A stretch of 64,000 nt of DNA from Agarophyton chilense (lineage: Eukaryota; Rhodophyta; Florideophyceae; Gracilariales; Gracilariaceae), in contig JARGXX010000027.1 of assembly GCA_030374765.1 (NCBI GenBank), forward strand, positions 1,148,109 through 1,212,108. Reading direction: 5' to 3'. Below are positions 36,928 through 48,812 of the stretch, one piece after another. The notes under the pieces are model-generated. The model saw nothing but the letters and a program-made list of their open reading frames with translations. It was not told the origin of the DNA and searched no databases. The translations under genes were made by a program, and so were the position numbers. Position 1 is the first letter of the stretch, and every line of letters begins with the position of its first letter.

Positions 36928-39589
36928 CATTCCTCTGGGATGAAAGCTTATTTTGGATTTGTGAATTTCCTTATATATGACGGCTTGGGCGTTAGCCGTA
37001 TATTGTACATAAATGGTCAAGATGCTGGGCTTCGTGATGTCTTCGGCTTCCTAGTTGTTCTACAGTTGGTTTTTGTATGAATGTAGATTGAGACTGTTCT
37101 TCCCTGCAGATATCCACTAGCTTGAAGGTTTCTGTCAACAAACCAATCTCCCTTTGCTAATTTCTTCCTCGCAGCATTGAATAGAATTTCATTTCAAAGG
37201 CTGGATATAAAAAAAGCTTCTTTGAAAGCTGTAATCATTCCGCAAAGGAGGAGAGTTGGGACATTTCTATCAACGTTTTCAGGGCGCAGAGAAAACTTTA
37301 CTTCGAAACAAGAACTGGAAATGTAAGATATGGAAGGGCTTGAAGTGTGCAACTGACGGACCCAACGACGGCTCCACTCAGTGAAAAGGCAATAGAGTTA
37401 GTTCTGCCATTAGAATACAGAGATTAATCGGTGGGAAAGAATCAATGGGCAAGGAGAGTAATGGCGTTGAAGGAAATTTCAATTGTGACAAGGAATGTGG
37501 CAAATTCCAGTGTAGCGCGCTTTCTCCAGGAGTAGCAATCTGCTACGTCGAAGGGTGTGCTTTGGAGAGAGCCGCAAAAAAATTTGAAGTAATGAATGCC
37601 GCCTCCATTGGTGAGAATGTATAGGAAGTTTGTAGAACACATCGAAATTCAAGTGGACACTACGAAATGAAAGATGGTGTTATGAAGACAGGGAATGACA
37701 TCGTTTAGAGAGGGGTCATGAAACAAAGGAAATTCGGATGATGACAGTCTTTACGTCCAAATGTAAGTTGCAAGTCTATGACGCCGAATAGAGCGGTGAG
37801 AGTGAATATGAAAGCAGGGGTTTAGGGGTTTAGAAAGTTGGAAGGTTGAACTTTTTTTTGAAGGAGTTTTGTCGCTCAAGTGCTCTGCAGCGTCTGGCAT
37901 CCAGTAGGTTTTAATATGATATCGATGGTTAGAGTTCAGTTAAGACATTGTCTTGTGTTAGGGAGTTGCGGCTGGGAGGCATTCTGATGGCGTTGCAACT
38001 TTCGGAAACTTCTTGCAGAAGTGGGGTTGTGATTAGGTTTTGGCAGGCATTTGAAGACATCAGCCAGTGTTGGCCGTTTGAGTTGTAGAACGCGATTAAT
38101 GGAGATGACTGTAAGTTGCGGAAGAATACGTACTAACATAGAACAATCGATTGCTGGTCCGGAGATGATGGAAAGGCATGTTTCGGAGGGTTGAATTTTG
38201 GGAAGGAGATAAGGTTGGAAGTAGGAAACGAGGAGCCCGTTTCAGAACTCTTGGGAGACTGTGTTGTATATGTAGGAGATGTTTTTGTTGTTAGGTGGTG
38301 AGTGTGAAGTTGGAGTAGAGTGTTTGAAAAGGATATGAAGTGGAACGTGTGTAAGAGCATAGAATAGACGGATTGTACGCAGTTTGTTTTGAGTTGAGAG
38401 TACGGAGCGGGGTTACTGGTTTTGGTATTACTTTCAAAAAAAACATATGTTGTTTGTGGTATGTAAGTGATGATGGGAATGAGGGTAAGGGATAGTAGTT
38501 GGCACAATACTGTGGGCGGTGACGCATAGAGTGATGAAGGGAATGGGGTTTAGGGGTTTAGAGAGTGTAGCCGTTGGCACAGTACTGTGGAGGGTGGCGC
38601 ATTGGCCCCCAGGGCCTGTTCAGTAACTGCAAAGTAATGGTTATATTTCTATACATATCGGCATTTGACGCAATCAAATAGGTGGCAGGTTTATTAATTC
38701 TATGCGCCGTAGAGACAGTGTACGCAGCTTCGAATTGAGAAACCTTTGCTACCTGTAAGGCTCAACAGTAAAGCCAGATGGGGGAACAGAGAGGCTCTCG
38801 ATCATCGTTCCACTAGCCTGTTTTTGTTCTTGCCGGCCGCGAGCGAATGGTGGAAAATCTCCCAGATCTGCATAGTTCTAACTTTTTGCAAAACATTTTT
38901 GCGTAAAGTTGCCAAGCACTCTGACGCAGACGGAAGATCTACCCAATGCAAAAAGTCACGTACAACAAACTACTGTGGTGGAAGTCGAAGCACTACAATT
39001 GAAACGAGTTGATGTGGCTTCCATCGCTAAATTTATCTGCAAACAAACGCAATACAAAAAACAGATTGTGTGAAAAAACGAAACGGTTTGAACGTTAATC
39101 TGGTATCTTTTATATTATGTTTGACGGACACAGTAATGGGAGAATTCATTGAGTCCCACTTCCTCGCAAAGAAACTATTAATAGTGTGATAAAAAATGTC
39201 TCCAGGAAAGAACGTAGATCTCTTAGAATATAATTAGAGTACATCATTTGGATAGGAATATCAAAGAGTTAAAGATGGATATGATGATGGATGACGTCGA
39301 CGACAGAGTCTTCTATTTAATGAAAAAGTACAGAAGCACTCTTTCTGATCACTGGTAATCCAAAACAATCACGAAAACCCCTAAAATTGCTATTAAGCAC
39401 ATTTGTCAGCGCGTACCTTGTCACTTCCAGGAACAAATAAAAGAAAATTTTAGGATCACGTCACACGCTGGTATTTAAAAAAGTTATGGAGCTTAAGTGA
39501 GGCAATTGGCAGAACTGGCTGAAAAACATGAGTAAATACATTATATTAAAAACGAGGTGCTAAAATACTCAGTCTTTCCAAACATCAAC
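36928..39589. other. Non-coding stretch entering the telomere-like zone
   Basis: No supported gene. From about 37700 the plus strand becomes G/T-rich. Two perfect double telomere-type motifs, GGGGTTTAGGGGTTTAG, lie at 37817-37833 and 38545-38561. A GTTGGCACARTACTGTGG word occurs twice (about 38497 and 38571). Minus-strand frames here are low-complexity reflections of this composition. Confidence 0.5.
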
Positions 39590-39964
39590 TACTAGGATCC
39601 GGTTGAGTTCTATGATTTTGAATGCGTTTGGGCTGCTTACATGGTGTCATTACTCGACGCCAACCATGGAACGCTGCCCAGAATACTTGTATGTGCGGTT
39701 TTGACAGCACCTGATGAATGCAATAGAATGCGATTAAAAATTTAATAATTTGGAGAACCAGATGTATGCCAAAACGCTCCAGTGAAATGAGCCCCGTTTC
39801 ATTTTTGACCGTGTTACAATACCAAAACCATAGAACACAGCAAAATGAAGCATGTGCTTTATTTCAAAGAACTGACGATTCATATAACTCGCGTTTCATG
39901 TCTATGCTCGGCAGAAGTGCAGTAATGCCTTCAAACATGTACGTGTGAAACAAATTCTAGAATT
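39590..39964 (+). repeat. Motif array B, 3' of helicase copy 4
   Basis: Homologous over most of its length with 48385-48790, which lies in the same position 3' of copy 2. It contains the shared core TATGTGCGGTTTTGA at 39690 and degenerate GGAACGC-type motifs. Non-coding. Confidence 0.7.
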
Positions 39965-42601
39965 TATACTTACCTTTAGTAACATTTATGTCTTTTTCGT
40001 GACACATAGTAGATTCAAAGGGTATGCTTGCCATTTGTGATTCGTTTAGAAGACTATTGTCTCTGTTTCGTAAAAGATTCTGTAACAAAAATGGCCTTTT
40101 CATCTGCGATGATCTTGACAGATACTAAGCAAAATCACTGACAAGAACTAATCTAAAAGTAAGACCGAAACTCAGCCCATCCTTCTGTACTTTAAAACTT
40201 TTTGAGTAAGACGGATCGCACTTAAAACTGCCTCCAGATGTTATTTTAAGATCTCTGTCACACAATCTGTGCCTGTGTTCTTTTGAGAAGCATCTAAGTC
40301 ATCGGTTCCTTTTTCACCCACAACTTTGATTACCGTAATTTACGACTGCATCGTGTGATACATAAGAAGCAATTCATTCATGTTAAAATTATCTAATGAA
40401 AGACTCGGAAGACCGTACAATTTGACTCATTGAGTCTTCTTCATCAAACGATGTGAACTGTATTGCCCTAAAGATAGCTCCATGTGCTTTAGAGAATGCC
40501 TATACCAGACTTTCTACGTCCAGGGCATGGGTTTCGGTCTCCAATACGGTACAGCAGTGCTGCAGCTCTTCAAACTATGTCTTGTATCACCATCCTCAAC
40601 TTCTGTTGCACCAATGTTCCGAGTGTCGCAAATGTCACAGTTCTTCCATTCGCTATCCAGCAGGCACATGCCACTTTGTTCCCGGTCCATCACACCACAT
40701 ATCCAGTTGTTACGGCACAAAAAAGTGTTTTCGAGCCTTTTTTCTTTCATCTTCCGCTCTAGGTGAATAAAGTCTTCTTCGTTTTGGTTCTGCAATGTCT
40801 TTCGCTCTAGTTCAGTCCCGAAAAAGCTTGCAAGACTACTGAGGTAGAAAGTGATTTAAAAAGAGTGCCTCACATCCCTCCCTGCTCTTCCAGACTCCTG
40901 TACATGGTCCGAAAGTGACGTAGATAAACCTACATGCAAGACCAGTCCCACATTAGGGGTGTCGATTCATGCTCCAAACCACACGTGCAAACCATGAGGA
41001 CCACTGTGCTCTGAGATGAATCCGTCTTATCATTCTCAGCTTCACTTTTTGTTGTCTACAAGCTTTGTATATCTGAATCCGTCTTATCATTCTCAGCTTC
41101 ACTTTTTGTTGTCTACAAGCTTTGTATATCTGAATCCGTCGAATTTTGTCTATATTCGCCTGATAGCAAAGAACAGAGACCTTTTTCGATAGATGTTTTC
41201 TGGGGCTTCCGTTATCTAACCCTTGTTATTACTCGCGTTATGCTGGTAGAATAGCACTGAACTGCTTGGCGTCCTTCTTTCGAGTGACATAAAGCGCAAC
41301 TCGAAAAACAGGCGAGTTCTGATGATCATTGGCGTTAAGCTTAACCTGCTGAAATATCTTTTCTAACTTTTCTTCAAGAACGGAAAGCGACTTGTCGAGC
41401 ACATTTTGCTTCGCAGTTTGAAGCCTTTCGCGATCCGAACGATCTTGCGAACATGTTGAATCGCTTTCGACGTTGAAACCGGCAAAAATAAGGTTCCTGC
41501 GGACTGTTGGCATGCTGAGAACAGAGTCTTTACACAGTCTATGCTTTGTGACCAGTGAAGAGCGATCTTGTGGTGGAATAGTCGTAGTTAGTCATTTGCG
41601 TGGTAGATTTCTCGGTACTTCAAGTAGTCCATATCTCCAATCACCCCGGCTTGGTCGGAAGACCAAGATACAGTGAGATTGGCTTCGGCGATTACCACGC
41701 GGGCCAGTCTTCTCTCCGCCACGAGTTTTTGTACCAACGGCTTGATGTGTTGGTCCCAAAACGGCTAGGGAAGTAGCATTTAGAAGTCGGCAGGCTGTTC
41801 GATGTTGCCAGGTATATTCGTACTGGCATGAAGCCCATATTTTTCGGCACGGAGTCTTTTTTCCGCTACCAGTGCCACCAGCGGAACAATCATGATTGTA
41901 GTGCAGGTTGAGCGTTCCATAAAAGCTGGAAGTAGAATGCACAATGTGTTTCCCAATCCTGTGGGCATGACCACTAGAATGTTTTCACGGCGTTCCGCTA
42001 CTGCAACATTGACATTAATTTGCATCGTGGACATGAACACCGAGTGATTGCAGCTGTTCAATGTTCGAAGGTGCTCTATAAAAGTAGGGAGATGTTTTTC
42101 ATTAGTCCGACTTCCAACGTCGACGAGTTTGACACCGAAGGGAGACATGGGCTGATATGGGCCAACATCAAAGATAGCATTTCCTCTGTATTCCAAGGAA
42201 ATATCCCTTTCCAGAACAGCAGCTCTTGATTAGCTGCGGCGCCCAAAACTCTCAGAACTTGGTTTCGATATACCGACAGGAATCGTATCAAGATTTGGAT
42301 GATGCACAGATCTGCCTTCCATCTGAACTTTCTTCTCTGATGTAGGCCAGTTTAAATGCTTTTGCCTTTTTCTGGGACGATCAGACTCATCTATGTCCTT
42401 TTGTATGGCAGAATCATTCCTTCCTTTCCAGTCAAAGCCCAGGTAATTGTGCCATTGCATAAACCATCTACGATACTTGTCCAAACTAGGTTTCCGCAAA
42501 TGCATTAATTCCTCTTTAGTTCTTTCGTAAGCCCTTTCAACAGTCTCCACACTGTTGGCTGCCTGATTCTGCCCGACCGCACGGGATTTGTCACGAATCT
42601 A
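39965..42601 (-). pseudogene. Helicase copy 4: 5'-truncated recombinase-RecQ pseudogene
   Basis: It aligns along its length with copy 2 (48813-51778). Homology starts abruptly at 42601, inside the recombinase-like domain just before the AANSVETVERAYERT segment, so the whole 5' half is missing. Recognisable parts are the linker before the helicase (42230-42550), a Walker A region reading PTGLGNT near 41955 in which the catalytic Lys is lost, the DEAH region, the MPTVRRNL segment (41513), and the Cys-rich tail (to about 39980). Frame changes and stops are frequent, and a 57-bp tandem duplication lies at 41019-41132. A dead copy. Confidence 0.85.
41019..41132. repeat. 57-bp tandem duplication inside copy 4
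   Basis: Two identical 57-base units, the first starting AATCCGTCTTATC at 41019 and the second at 41076. The length is a multiple of three, but the surrounding gene is already broken. Copy 2 has a single unit at the matching place. Confidence 0.85.
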
Positions 42602-43020
42602 TAAGTATCTTCGTGACGGAATCAAATTTTTTGAGTACGTACGGGCATGTAAGGGAATCAATGGCTGCTGTCCACTACCATTGATTCCAGCGCAGAACTG
42701 GCGTATGTGCGTTTTTGAAACCTTGGTTGGATCACCTTTGATTCCAAATAAAACTATAGTTTTTTTGGCACTGTTAGCCCCGCCGATGGCGCGCTGGCTG
42801 GCCGGGCAAGAATCAAAGCTTTCTGATGTGGACATCCAAAACGATTGAATCCGATAGGTGTGTATGTTTTCACTCTTTGAATTGAGATCCTTTCGTGCGC
42901 GCAGGAATCAAAGGTTTGGTGGTACCCATTGATTCTTGCCCTCCACGAATTATCCTTACTTTCACGCGGCTTACATCTTTGAATCAATTAATAAGGCCCA
43001 GAATCAACGGTTGTGTAATG
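42602..43020 (+). repeat. Motif array C: nine GAATCAA motifs in both orientations
   Basis: Starts exactly where copy 4 ends. GAATCAA (consensus RGAATCAAWGG) occurs at 42619, 42655, 42810, 42905, 42981 and 43001 on the plus strand and at 42681, 42738 and 42929 on the minus strand. Two pairs form hairpins (42654-42688 and 42904-42936). The shared core TATGTGCGTTTTTGA is at 42704, preceded by CAGCGCAGAA. No coding capacity. Confidence 0.85.
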
Positions 43021-43379
43021 CAAGTGAAGTAGTCTGCCTTGCACTACTCCCGCACTCTTTTCAGCAACGATATGATACGCCATGCGTGGGCTACGTAGAA
43101 AGTTTTGGACCGCAATAAGGACTTCACCAGATTGTTTCACAAGCGTTTGCTGCACTAGAGTACAACTATTGTTATTTCAGAACCGAGATGAAAATAAATT
43201 GGAGAGCTTGCGAAACCTGTTCGGCCTGCAATGAACGCATCTTGAGAACCACAGCCTACGGTACTATGAAGTACAGCACCGGGGACCTGTACTCCTTTCA
43301 GCTACAATTGACAGCGAACTCCAGCGCGAGATACACCTATTCGCCTCCGAAAAAATCATCTTTAGAGTCACACGCAAGA
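43021..43379. other. Unassigned stretch
   Basis: Non-coding as far as I can see, between two motif clusters. A short frame at 43188-43382 has no recognisable content. Confidence 0.4.
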
Positions 43380-43620
43380 TAAATGGAAATAGCATATGGA
43401 AGATATACTCCTCCGCAGATTTCCTTAATGGAGTACTCATTGCTCCATTTTCAAATGGAGAATTGTGTATTCCACTTGAAATGCTCTTTTTTTAATCCAT
43501 TTCAAGGTGGAGTATTATATCCTCTGTTTCGAAACGGTGTAAATGTCTTCATTTCCAGTATTGAAATATACTATTTTCCGCTTCGAAACGGAGTACTCTG
43601 TCCTTCATTTTAAGCAGGCA
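43380..43620. repeat. Second cluster of short inverted motifs
   Basis: Words of the type TTTCRAANNGGAGTA recur in both orientations (about 43470, 43498, 43530, 43580). CTCCATTTTCAAATGGAG at about 43442 is a near-perfect hairpin, and GGAGTACTC appears twice. The organisation resembles array C with a different motif, but the TATGTGCG core was not found. Confidence 0.55.
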
Positions 43621-43869
43621 CATTTTATATCTATAGAAGTCAGGGTTGACGTTTTTCGCTTTTCTAGCATCAAGTATTTAGGTCCACTGTCTTCTTGGCT
43701 AAATCAAGCGTATTTATTGCGTGTGCTGCTCATGCATACTCGACAATGCTCCTTCCGGATAACGAATTGAAATGTACCCCACTTACAACGTTGCATTTAT
43801 GAAACGACGATCAGAACCAATCCTTATGTATCCTGAGGAATCCATATTGGTTAAAAAATGTTGCTGACG

Positions 43870-46714
43870 ATTGTTGGACCACGACAAGCCGAAAATATGG
43901 AGGTTTGGGGTGCCCGAGGATTTTCTACTCATCCATTGAGTAAAGAGCAGGTCCATATTTGGCGAGGAACCCTCTGTGCTGCTATAATTCATCTCCAGAA
44001 GTGAATTGCATCATTCTGCAGTACTGTCGTCAGTAAAAGAATCTGCAATTCGTTGTCACTTCATCTTTTCTTTTCGCCAAGGGCACCATCCTAAATCGCG
44101 AAGAATATTCAACTTACAGGAGTTGCCAAAACCCATTTCCTTAGAGTGTATTTTGTTTCCCTAACTGTAGCTCACGTCACAACAAAAGCATGTTCCAGCA
44201 GAGTTGCTAGTCTTTTTGGGGCATCTACGGCATCCGTGATCTGATGAATGGCATCGGAAGCACCTGCTGGCGTCCAAGGACACATTGCATGATCAACGAG
44301 ACGTTTGAAACTGTCTGTCGAAATAAATCACGGCAGACACAGCACTTTGAATTCACGAACCACAGATGTGCGCTGCATAATGATAGTGGACAATGATGTG
44401 GCATTGCAACTTGGTTGCGTTCAAAATCATAGAATGGCATGCTCTGCGTATCAACTGTAGTAGGAATTCGGATACCTCTGTTCTGGCTCCCGGTGTTCGT
44501 GTGATATGTCTTCCCATGAGAAAAGATTGGCGAAGGCAATTGAGTATTGAAGACAGAAGTATCTTTCTCGGAGGCATCGGCCAACATGCCTTCACAAATG
44601 TCGCAGTTTTTTGCAGTCGTATTAAACATACAGATGCCGGGGTAAATGCCATCCCTTGCAGAGTAGAGCCAGTTTTTTCTGCACACTGTACGATTTTTCA
44701 TCCACCTTTGCATTTCCAACCACTCGATGAGCTCTTTATGCGATCACTCGGAATGTGTTTCCTTGTCGACACTCTCTACGTGGTACTGAAAGTAATCAGC
44801 ATATGCTTCGGAGTAAAGAACGAGAAAAAGGCCACCATCACCATCCCGACCAGCGCGGCCCGCCTCCTTTGCATAGTCTTTGGGAGATGATGAGCCTCCA
44901 ACTTGGAGAACAAGGCTCACATTTGGAGCATCAATTCCTGCTCCAAAGTCACACAGACAGACCAGTACAACTACTTTTGCTGCATTAAACGAATCGTTCT
45001 TTCGCCGAACGTAACGAGGAGTGCACCACAGACCGTACATTCTCTCCTTAATTTCGGTACCCATTCCTCCATGGTATTGAAGCACAACCAGCTGCAGATC
45101 TAGGTTAGGACGTTCGTCATACGGTGAGGAGGATAACAGAATGTAGGAGGTACTTATCACGTCTGCATAATTCTCAATATCTTTCCTTCGCAATACGTAG
45201 ATGATTACTCGGAAGAATGGAAGGTGAGTCCCATCATGGCTGGAAACAAGAAAGTCTTGATCAGATGCCTTTTCCGGCCCCAACTTAAGGGGGAACTGCC
45301 GCACTTAAGAACACTCTCGGGACGCAGCACGGCACATAAAGCAAGGCATATCTTATATCCCATAGCGGCTGACGAAAACTAGACCACGTGGTCGTAAGAT
45401 GCGCTTCATCTACCACAACACGAGCGAGAGAGCCTGACCTGACTAAAGACGAAATGAGTTTGAGGAAACTTTCGCTTCTCAATTGTTGAGGTGTGAGAAT
45501 GTACAGGTCTTCTTTCTCTCCACGAGGAGCATGAAAGGTCGTACATGTTATCAGATCAAGGTCCATCGTCCTCTGTTCAAACTCTTTTGCCAAAGATAGC
45601 AGCGGGACGATTAGAATGGATGAAAAAACTCCGCGAGTCATGAAGATTGGGAGCAAGACACAGAGTGAATTAGCCGATCCGGTTGGCATGATAACAAATA
45701 CATTTTCCCACCTCTCTGTGACAGTGGGTGTGACATTGTATTGTGTTTGGGATTTGAAGGTTGCCAATGGGTCTGTCAATATTGATTTCAGGTTTTTCAA
45801 GAAGGACGTTACCATATTCTCATACCTGTCTGAATCATCTTCAACGAGAGAGGTTAGTGAGAATTGCCAGCCAGGTATTATAGAAGTCAACATGTTCTTG
45901 GGGCCTTTCTTCTGACCGTAGTCAAAGGCATTCTGGCTTTCGAATATCATCTTACCGTTCTGACTTCTTTGGAAAGGGATTCCATTTCAAGACGAAACAT
46001 GCCTCTCCGGCTGAGTGTTTGGAGAGCAATTGATTTTCGAAGCGTTCTTGTCAGCAGGATTACACACTGTTTGTTTCGTTCTCGCAGGCCCATCTCCATC
46101 GTTGAGGTGTAAGAGTTGAATATGCTCCTGTCCTTCTTGATTCACCAATTCTTTCTCCCTTACAACGTTGATCGAATTGAAAGGACTCTGAAGACCAAGA
46201 AGTTCGTGCCACTTGATGCAAAACTGGCGGTAGGCTTGAACGGTAAAGTGATCTAAGTCATAAAGTTCTTCTCGTGTTCTACCGTAGACTCTCTCTGCAA
46301 TTTTGACACTATGACCAGCTTGTTCGTGCCCAAGGTTCGAAGCTTTTCTTCGAATCTCTTCAACTAAACCTTTCACCTTCCCGTTGGCGACTGTAGGTAC
46401 CATTCCAACAGATTTTCCACGGTAATCGTTGAAAAGAAGGCGCAGTGTGCCGAACAAAAGCTCTTTGGAGATAATAGAGCTTCTCTGAGGTTCCTTCACT
46501 GGTACGCCGTTGGTAACAACTAAACGATTCTATAGAAAGGCTGTAGCCTGTTGTCCGTAGAACAGTCCCACCAGGGCATTTTCTACCGGTTTGATGAGCA
46601 TGATGTACGTAAGCGAAAGCTCACTGGTCTTCGTATCTGGAAGTCTCGGAACTGGACGAGTAAAACCCTTAATTGATCTCGTTTTTTGCTACTTTGTAAG
46701 TATCATAACTCTTC
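43870..46714 (-). pseudogene. Helicase copy 3: 5'-truncated recombinase-RecQ pseudogene
   Basis: Starts at the junction with the tandem unit at 46715, inside the recombinase-like domain. Recognisable parts are FNDYRGKSVGM and HEQAGHSVKIAERVY (46310-46450), a Walker A region reading PTGSANS near 45675 in which the catalytic Lys is lost, DEAH near 45410, KEAGRAGRDG near 44850, a CCHC zinc knuckle (CFRCHSSDHGCRRC, near 44220-44265), and the terminal QWMSRKSSGTPN segment. Frame changes and stops occur throughout, including TAG at 46689-46691 and 44161-44163. A dead copy and more diverged from copy 2 than copy 4 is. The role of the ancestral protein is described under copy 1. Confidence 0.85.
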
Positions 46715-48379
46715 CCTGAATATATTGGTGTTTTGGCATGCTGAAAAATCAATGAATTTTTTGATGTGTGTGTCTGAGTTGAAAACAGGGCCGGCCAGAC
46801 AAAAAATTGTAAAAATTATGCTGTGGCGCAGGTCAAGCAGCCAGACATGTATTTTGATTAAATCTACCGAATAGCAGGCCTCAGTACACTGCAAATGCAA
46901 GTCTGATCGAGACTAGAAAAACGCGATAGAAGGTGCAAAAACTGGAGGTTGTCCGAGACAAAACGGGTGTCTGAGACACCACGGGTGTGTAGGAACTTGT
47001 GACAGTTGCCATACCAAACTCATCTCTGGGCACTGTACTACACGTTGCACGGGCCTGTAACGCGGCTAAACACGTAGGAAGACGTGTGAGGGAGGATCTT
47101 AGAGAAATCCAAAGTGTACAGTTGAACATGGTGGCCGCTAGATGATCTGATCTAATTTTCGAAAAGCTTCGGATTTGGGTGTGTTTGGGAGGGGTTTTAC
47201 AATCTGAGAAAAGGTCTTTGCCGTGTGTGCGGTAGACGGCAGATGACTAGCTCGTGATTCACCGAACTGTGGACACGCACAATTAGGGCTGAGGAGAGTG
47301 TGTTGGATGTGACTGATGTGTAAGAGTGCTGAAGGGGGACCGAGTTGGACACAAAAACCGTGTGATGATTGGCGTTTTAGCATGCCGAAAAATGTTTCAA
47401 TGACTTGCAGTCCCTTGAGAAAAGAGGTGGGTTTAGGGGAAGATGCACCATTACGGGGTTTTATATTTGCAGTAAGGAAAACAATCTTCAATATAATGGT
47501 GTTTTAGTAAGCTGAAAAGGCATTGAATTCTAAACCCCTGAATATATTGGTGTTTTGGCATGCTGAAAAATCAATGAATTTTTTGATGTGTGTGTCTGAG
47601 TTGAAAACAGGGCCGGCCAGACAAAAAATTGTAAAAATTATGCTGTGGCGCAGGTCAAGCAGCCAGACATGTATTTTGATTAAATCTACCGAATAGCAGG
47701 CCTCAGTACACCGCAAATGCAAGTCTGATCGAGACTAGAAAAACGCGATAGAAGGTGTCAAAAATGGAGGTTGTCCGAGACAAAACGGGTGTCTGAGACA
47801 AAACGGGTGTCTGAGACACCACGGGTGTGTATGAACTTGTGACAGTTGCCATACCAAACTCATCTCTGGGCACTGGACTACACGTTGCACGGCCCTGTAA
47901 CGCCGCTAAACACGTAGAAAGAAGTGTGAGGGAGGATCTTAGACAAATCCAAAGTGTACAGTTGAACATGGTGGCCGCTAGATGATCTGATCTAATTTTC
48001 GAAAAGCTTCGGATTTGGGTGTGTTTGGGAGGGGTTTTACAATCTGAGAAAAGGTCTTTGCCGTGTGTGCGGTAGACGGCAGATGACGAGCTCGTGATTC
48101 ACCGAAATGTGGACACGCACAAGAAGGGCTGAGGAGAGTGTGTTGGATGTGAATGATGTGTAAGAGTGCTGAAGAGGGACCGAGTTGGACACAAAAACCT
48201 TGTGATGATTGGCGTTTTAGCATGCCGAAAAATGTTTCAATGACTTGCAGTCCGTTAAGAAGAGAGGTGGGCTTAGGGGAAGATGCACCATTACGGGGTT
48301 TTATATTTGCAGTAAGGAAAACAATCTTCAATATAATGGGGTTTTAGTAAGCTGAAAAGGCATTGAATTCTAAACCCCT
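46715..48379. repeat. Tandem dimer of a ~0.83 kb unit (S1)
   Basis: Two units (46716-47537 and 47538-48379) are nearly identical. The second carries an extra 18-bp repeat (ACGGGTGTCTGAGACAAA type, near 47790). Each unit ends CTAAACCCCT, and the left, middle and right junctions all read CCCT. Inside each unit a TGGYGTTTTRGCATGCYGAAAA word occurs about three times. The small minus-strand frames are conserved between units only because the DNA is. I do not regard them as genes. Confidence 0.9.
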
Positions 48380-48384
48380 TGACT

Positions 48385-48790
48385 CTACTACTAGGATCAG
48401 GTTGGGTTCTATGATTTTACATGCGTTTGGGCTGCTTACATGTTGTCATTGCTCTGACGCCAACCATGGAACGCAGCGCAGAATAAGTGTATGTGCGTTT
48501 TTGACAGCGCCTGATGGATGCAATGGAACGCGATTAAATTTTTAATTTTTTGGAGAACCAGTTGTATGCCAAGGCGCTTCGGTAAATTGAGCCCCGTTCC
48601 ATTGTTGATCATTTTACGATACCGAAACCATAGAACGCGGCGAAATGGAGCATGGTCTTTACTTCAAGCATCACACGGTTCATATAACTCGCATTTCATA
48701 TCTCTGATCGGTAATGGTGCAGTACTGCCCTAAAACATGTACGTGTGAAACAAATGTGGAAGTTTATACTTACGTACAGCTGCATTTACT
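48385..48790 (+). repeat. Motif array A, 3' of helicase copy 2
   Basis: CMATRGAACGC motifs lie at 48464, 48521 and 48628 (+) and 48595 (-). The shared core TATGTGCGTTTTTGA is at 48490, preceded by CAGCGCAGAA. Homologous with array B at 39590-39964. Confidence 0.8.
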
Positions 48791-48812
48791 TTCATATCTG
48801 ACTAAGCTCGTT

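Noticed and set aside
38133-38527. Minus-strand Ser/Thr-rich frames
   Set aside because: Low-complexity reflections of a G/T-rich plus strand; no start context or motif.
42602-43020. CRISPR-like array
   Set aside because: Repeats are 7-11 bases, unevenly spaced and in both orientations. The context is eukaryotic.
684-46691. UAG reassigned to glutamine in this organism
   Set aside because: The methyltransferase-SET gene ends in TAG where the protein naturally stops, intact genes contain no internal TAG, and the excess is confined to decayed frames. Mutation bias explains it better.
46881-48331. Conserved small minus-strand frames in the S1 dimer
   Set aside because: Conservation is of the whole DNA unit, the frames differ in length between copies, and they lack any motif.
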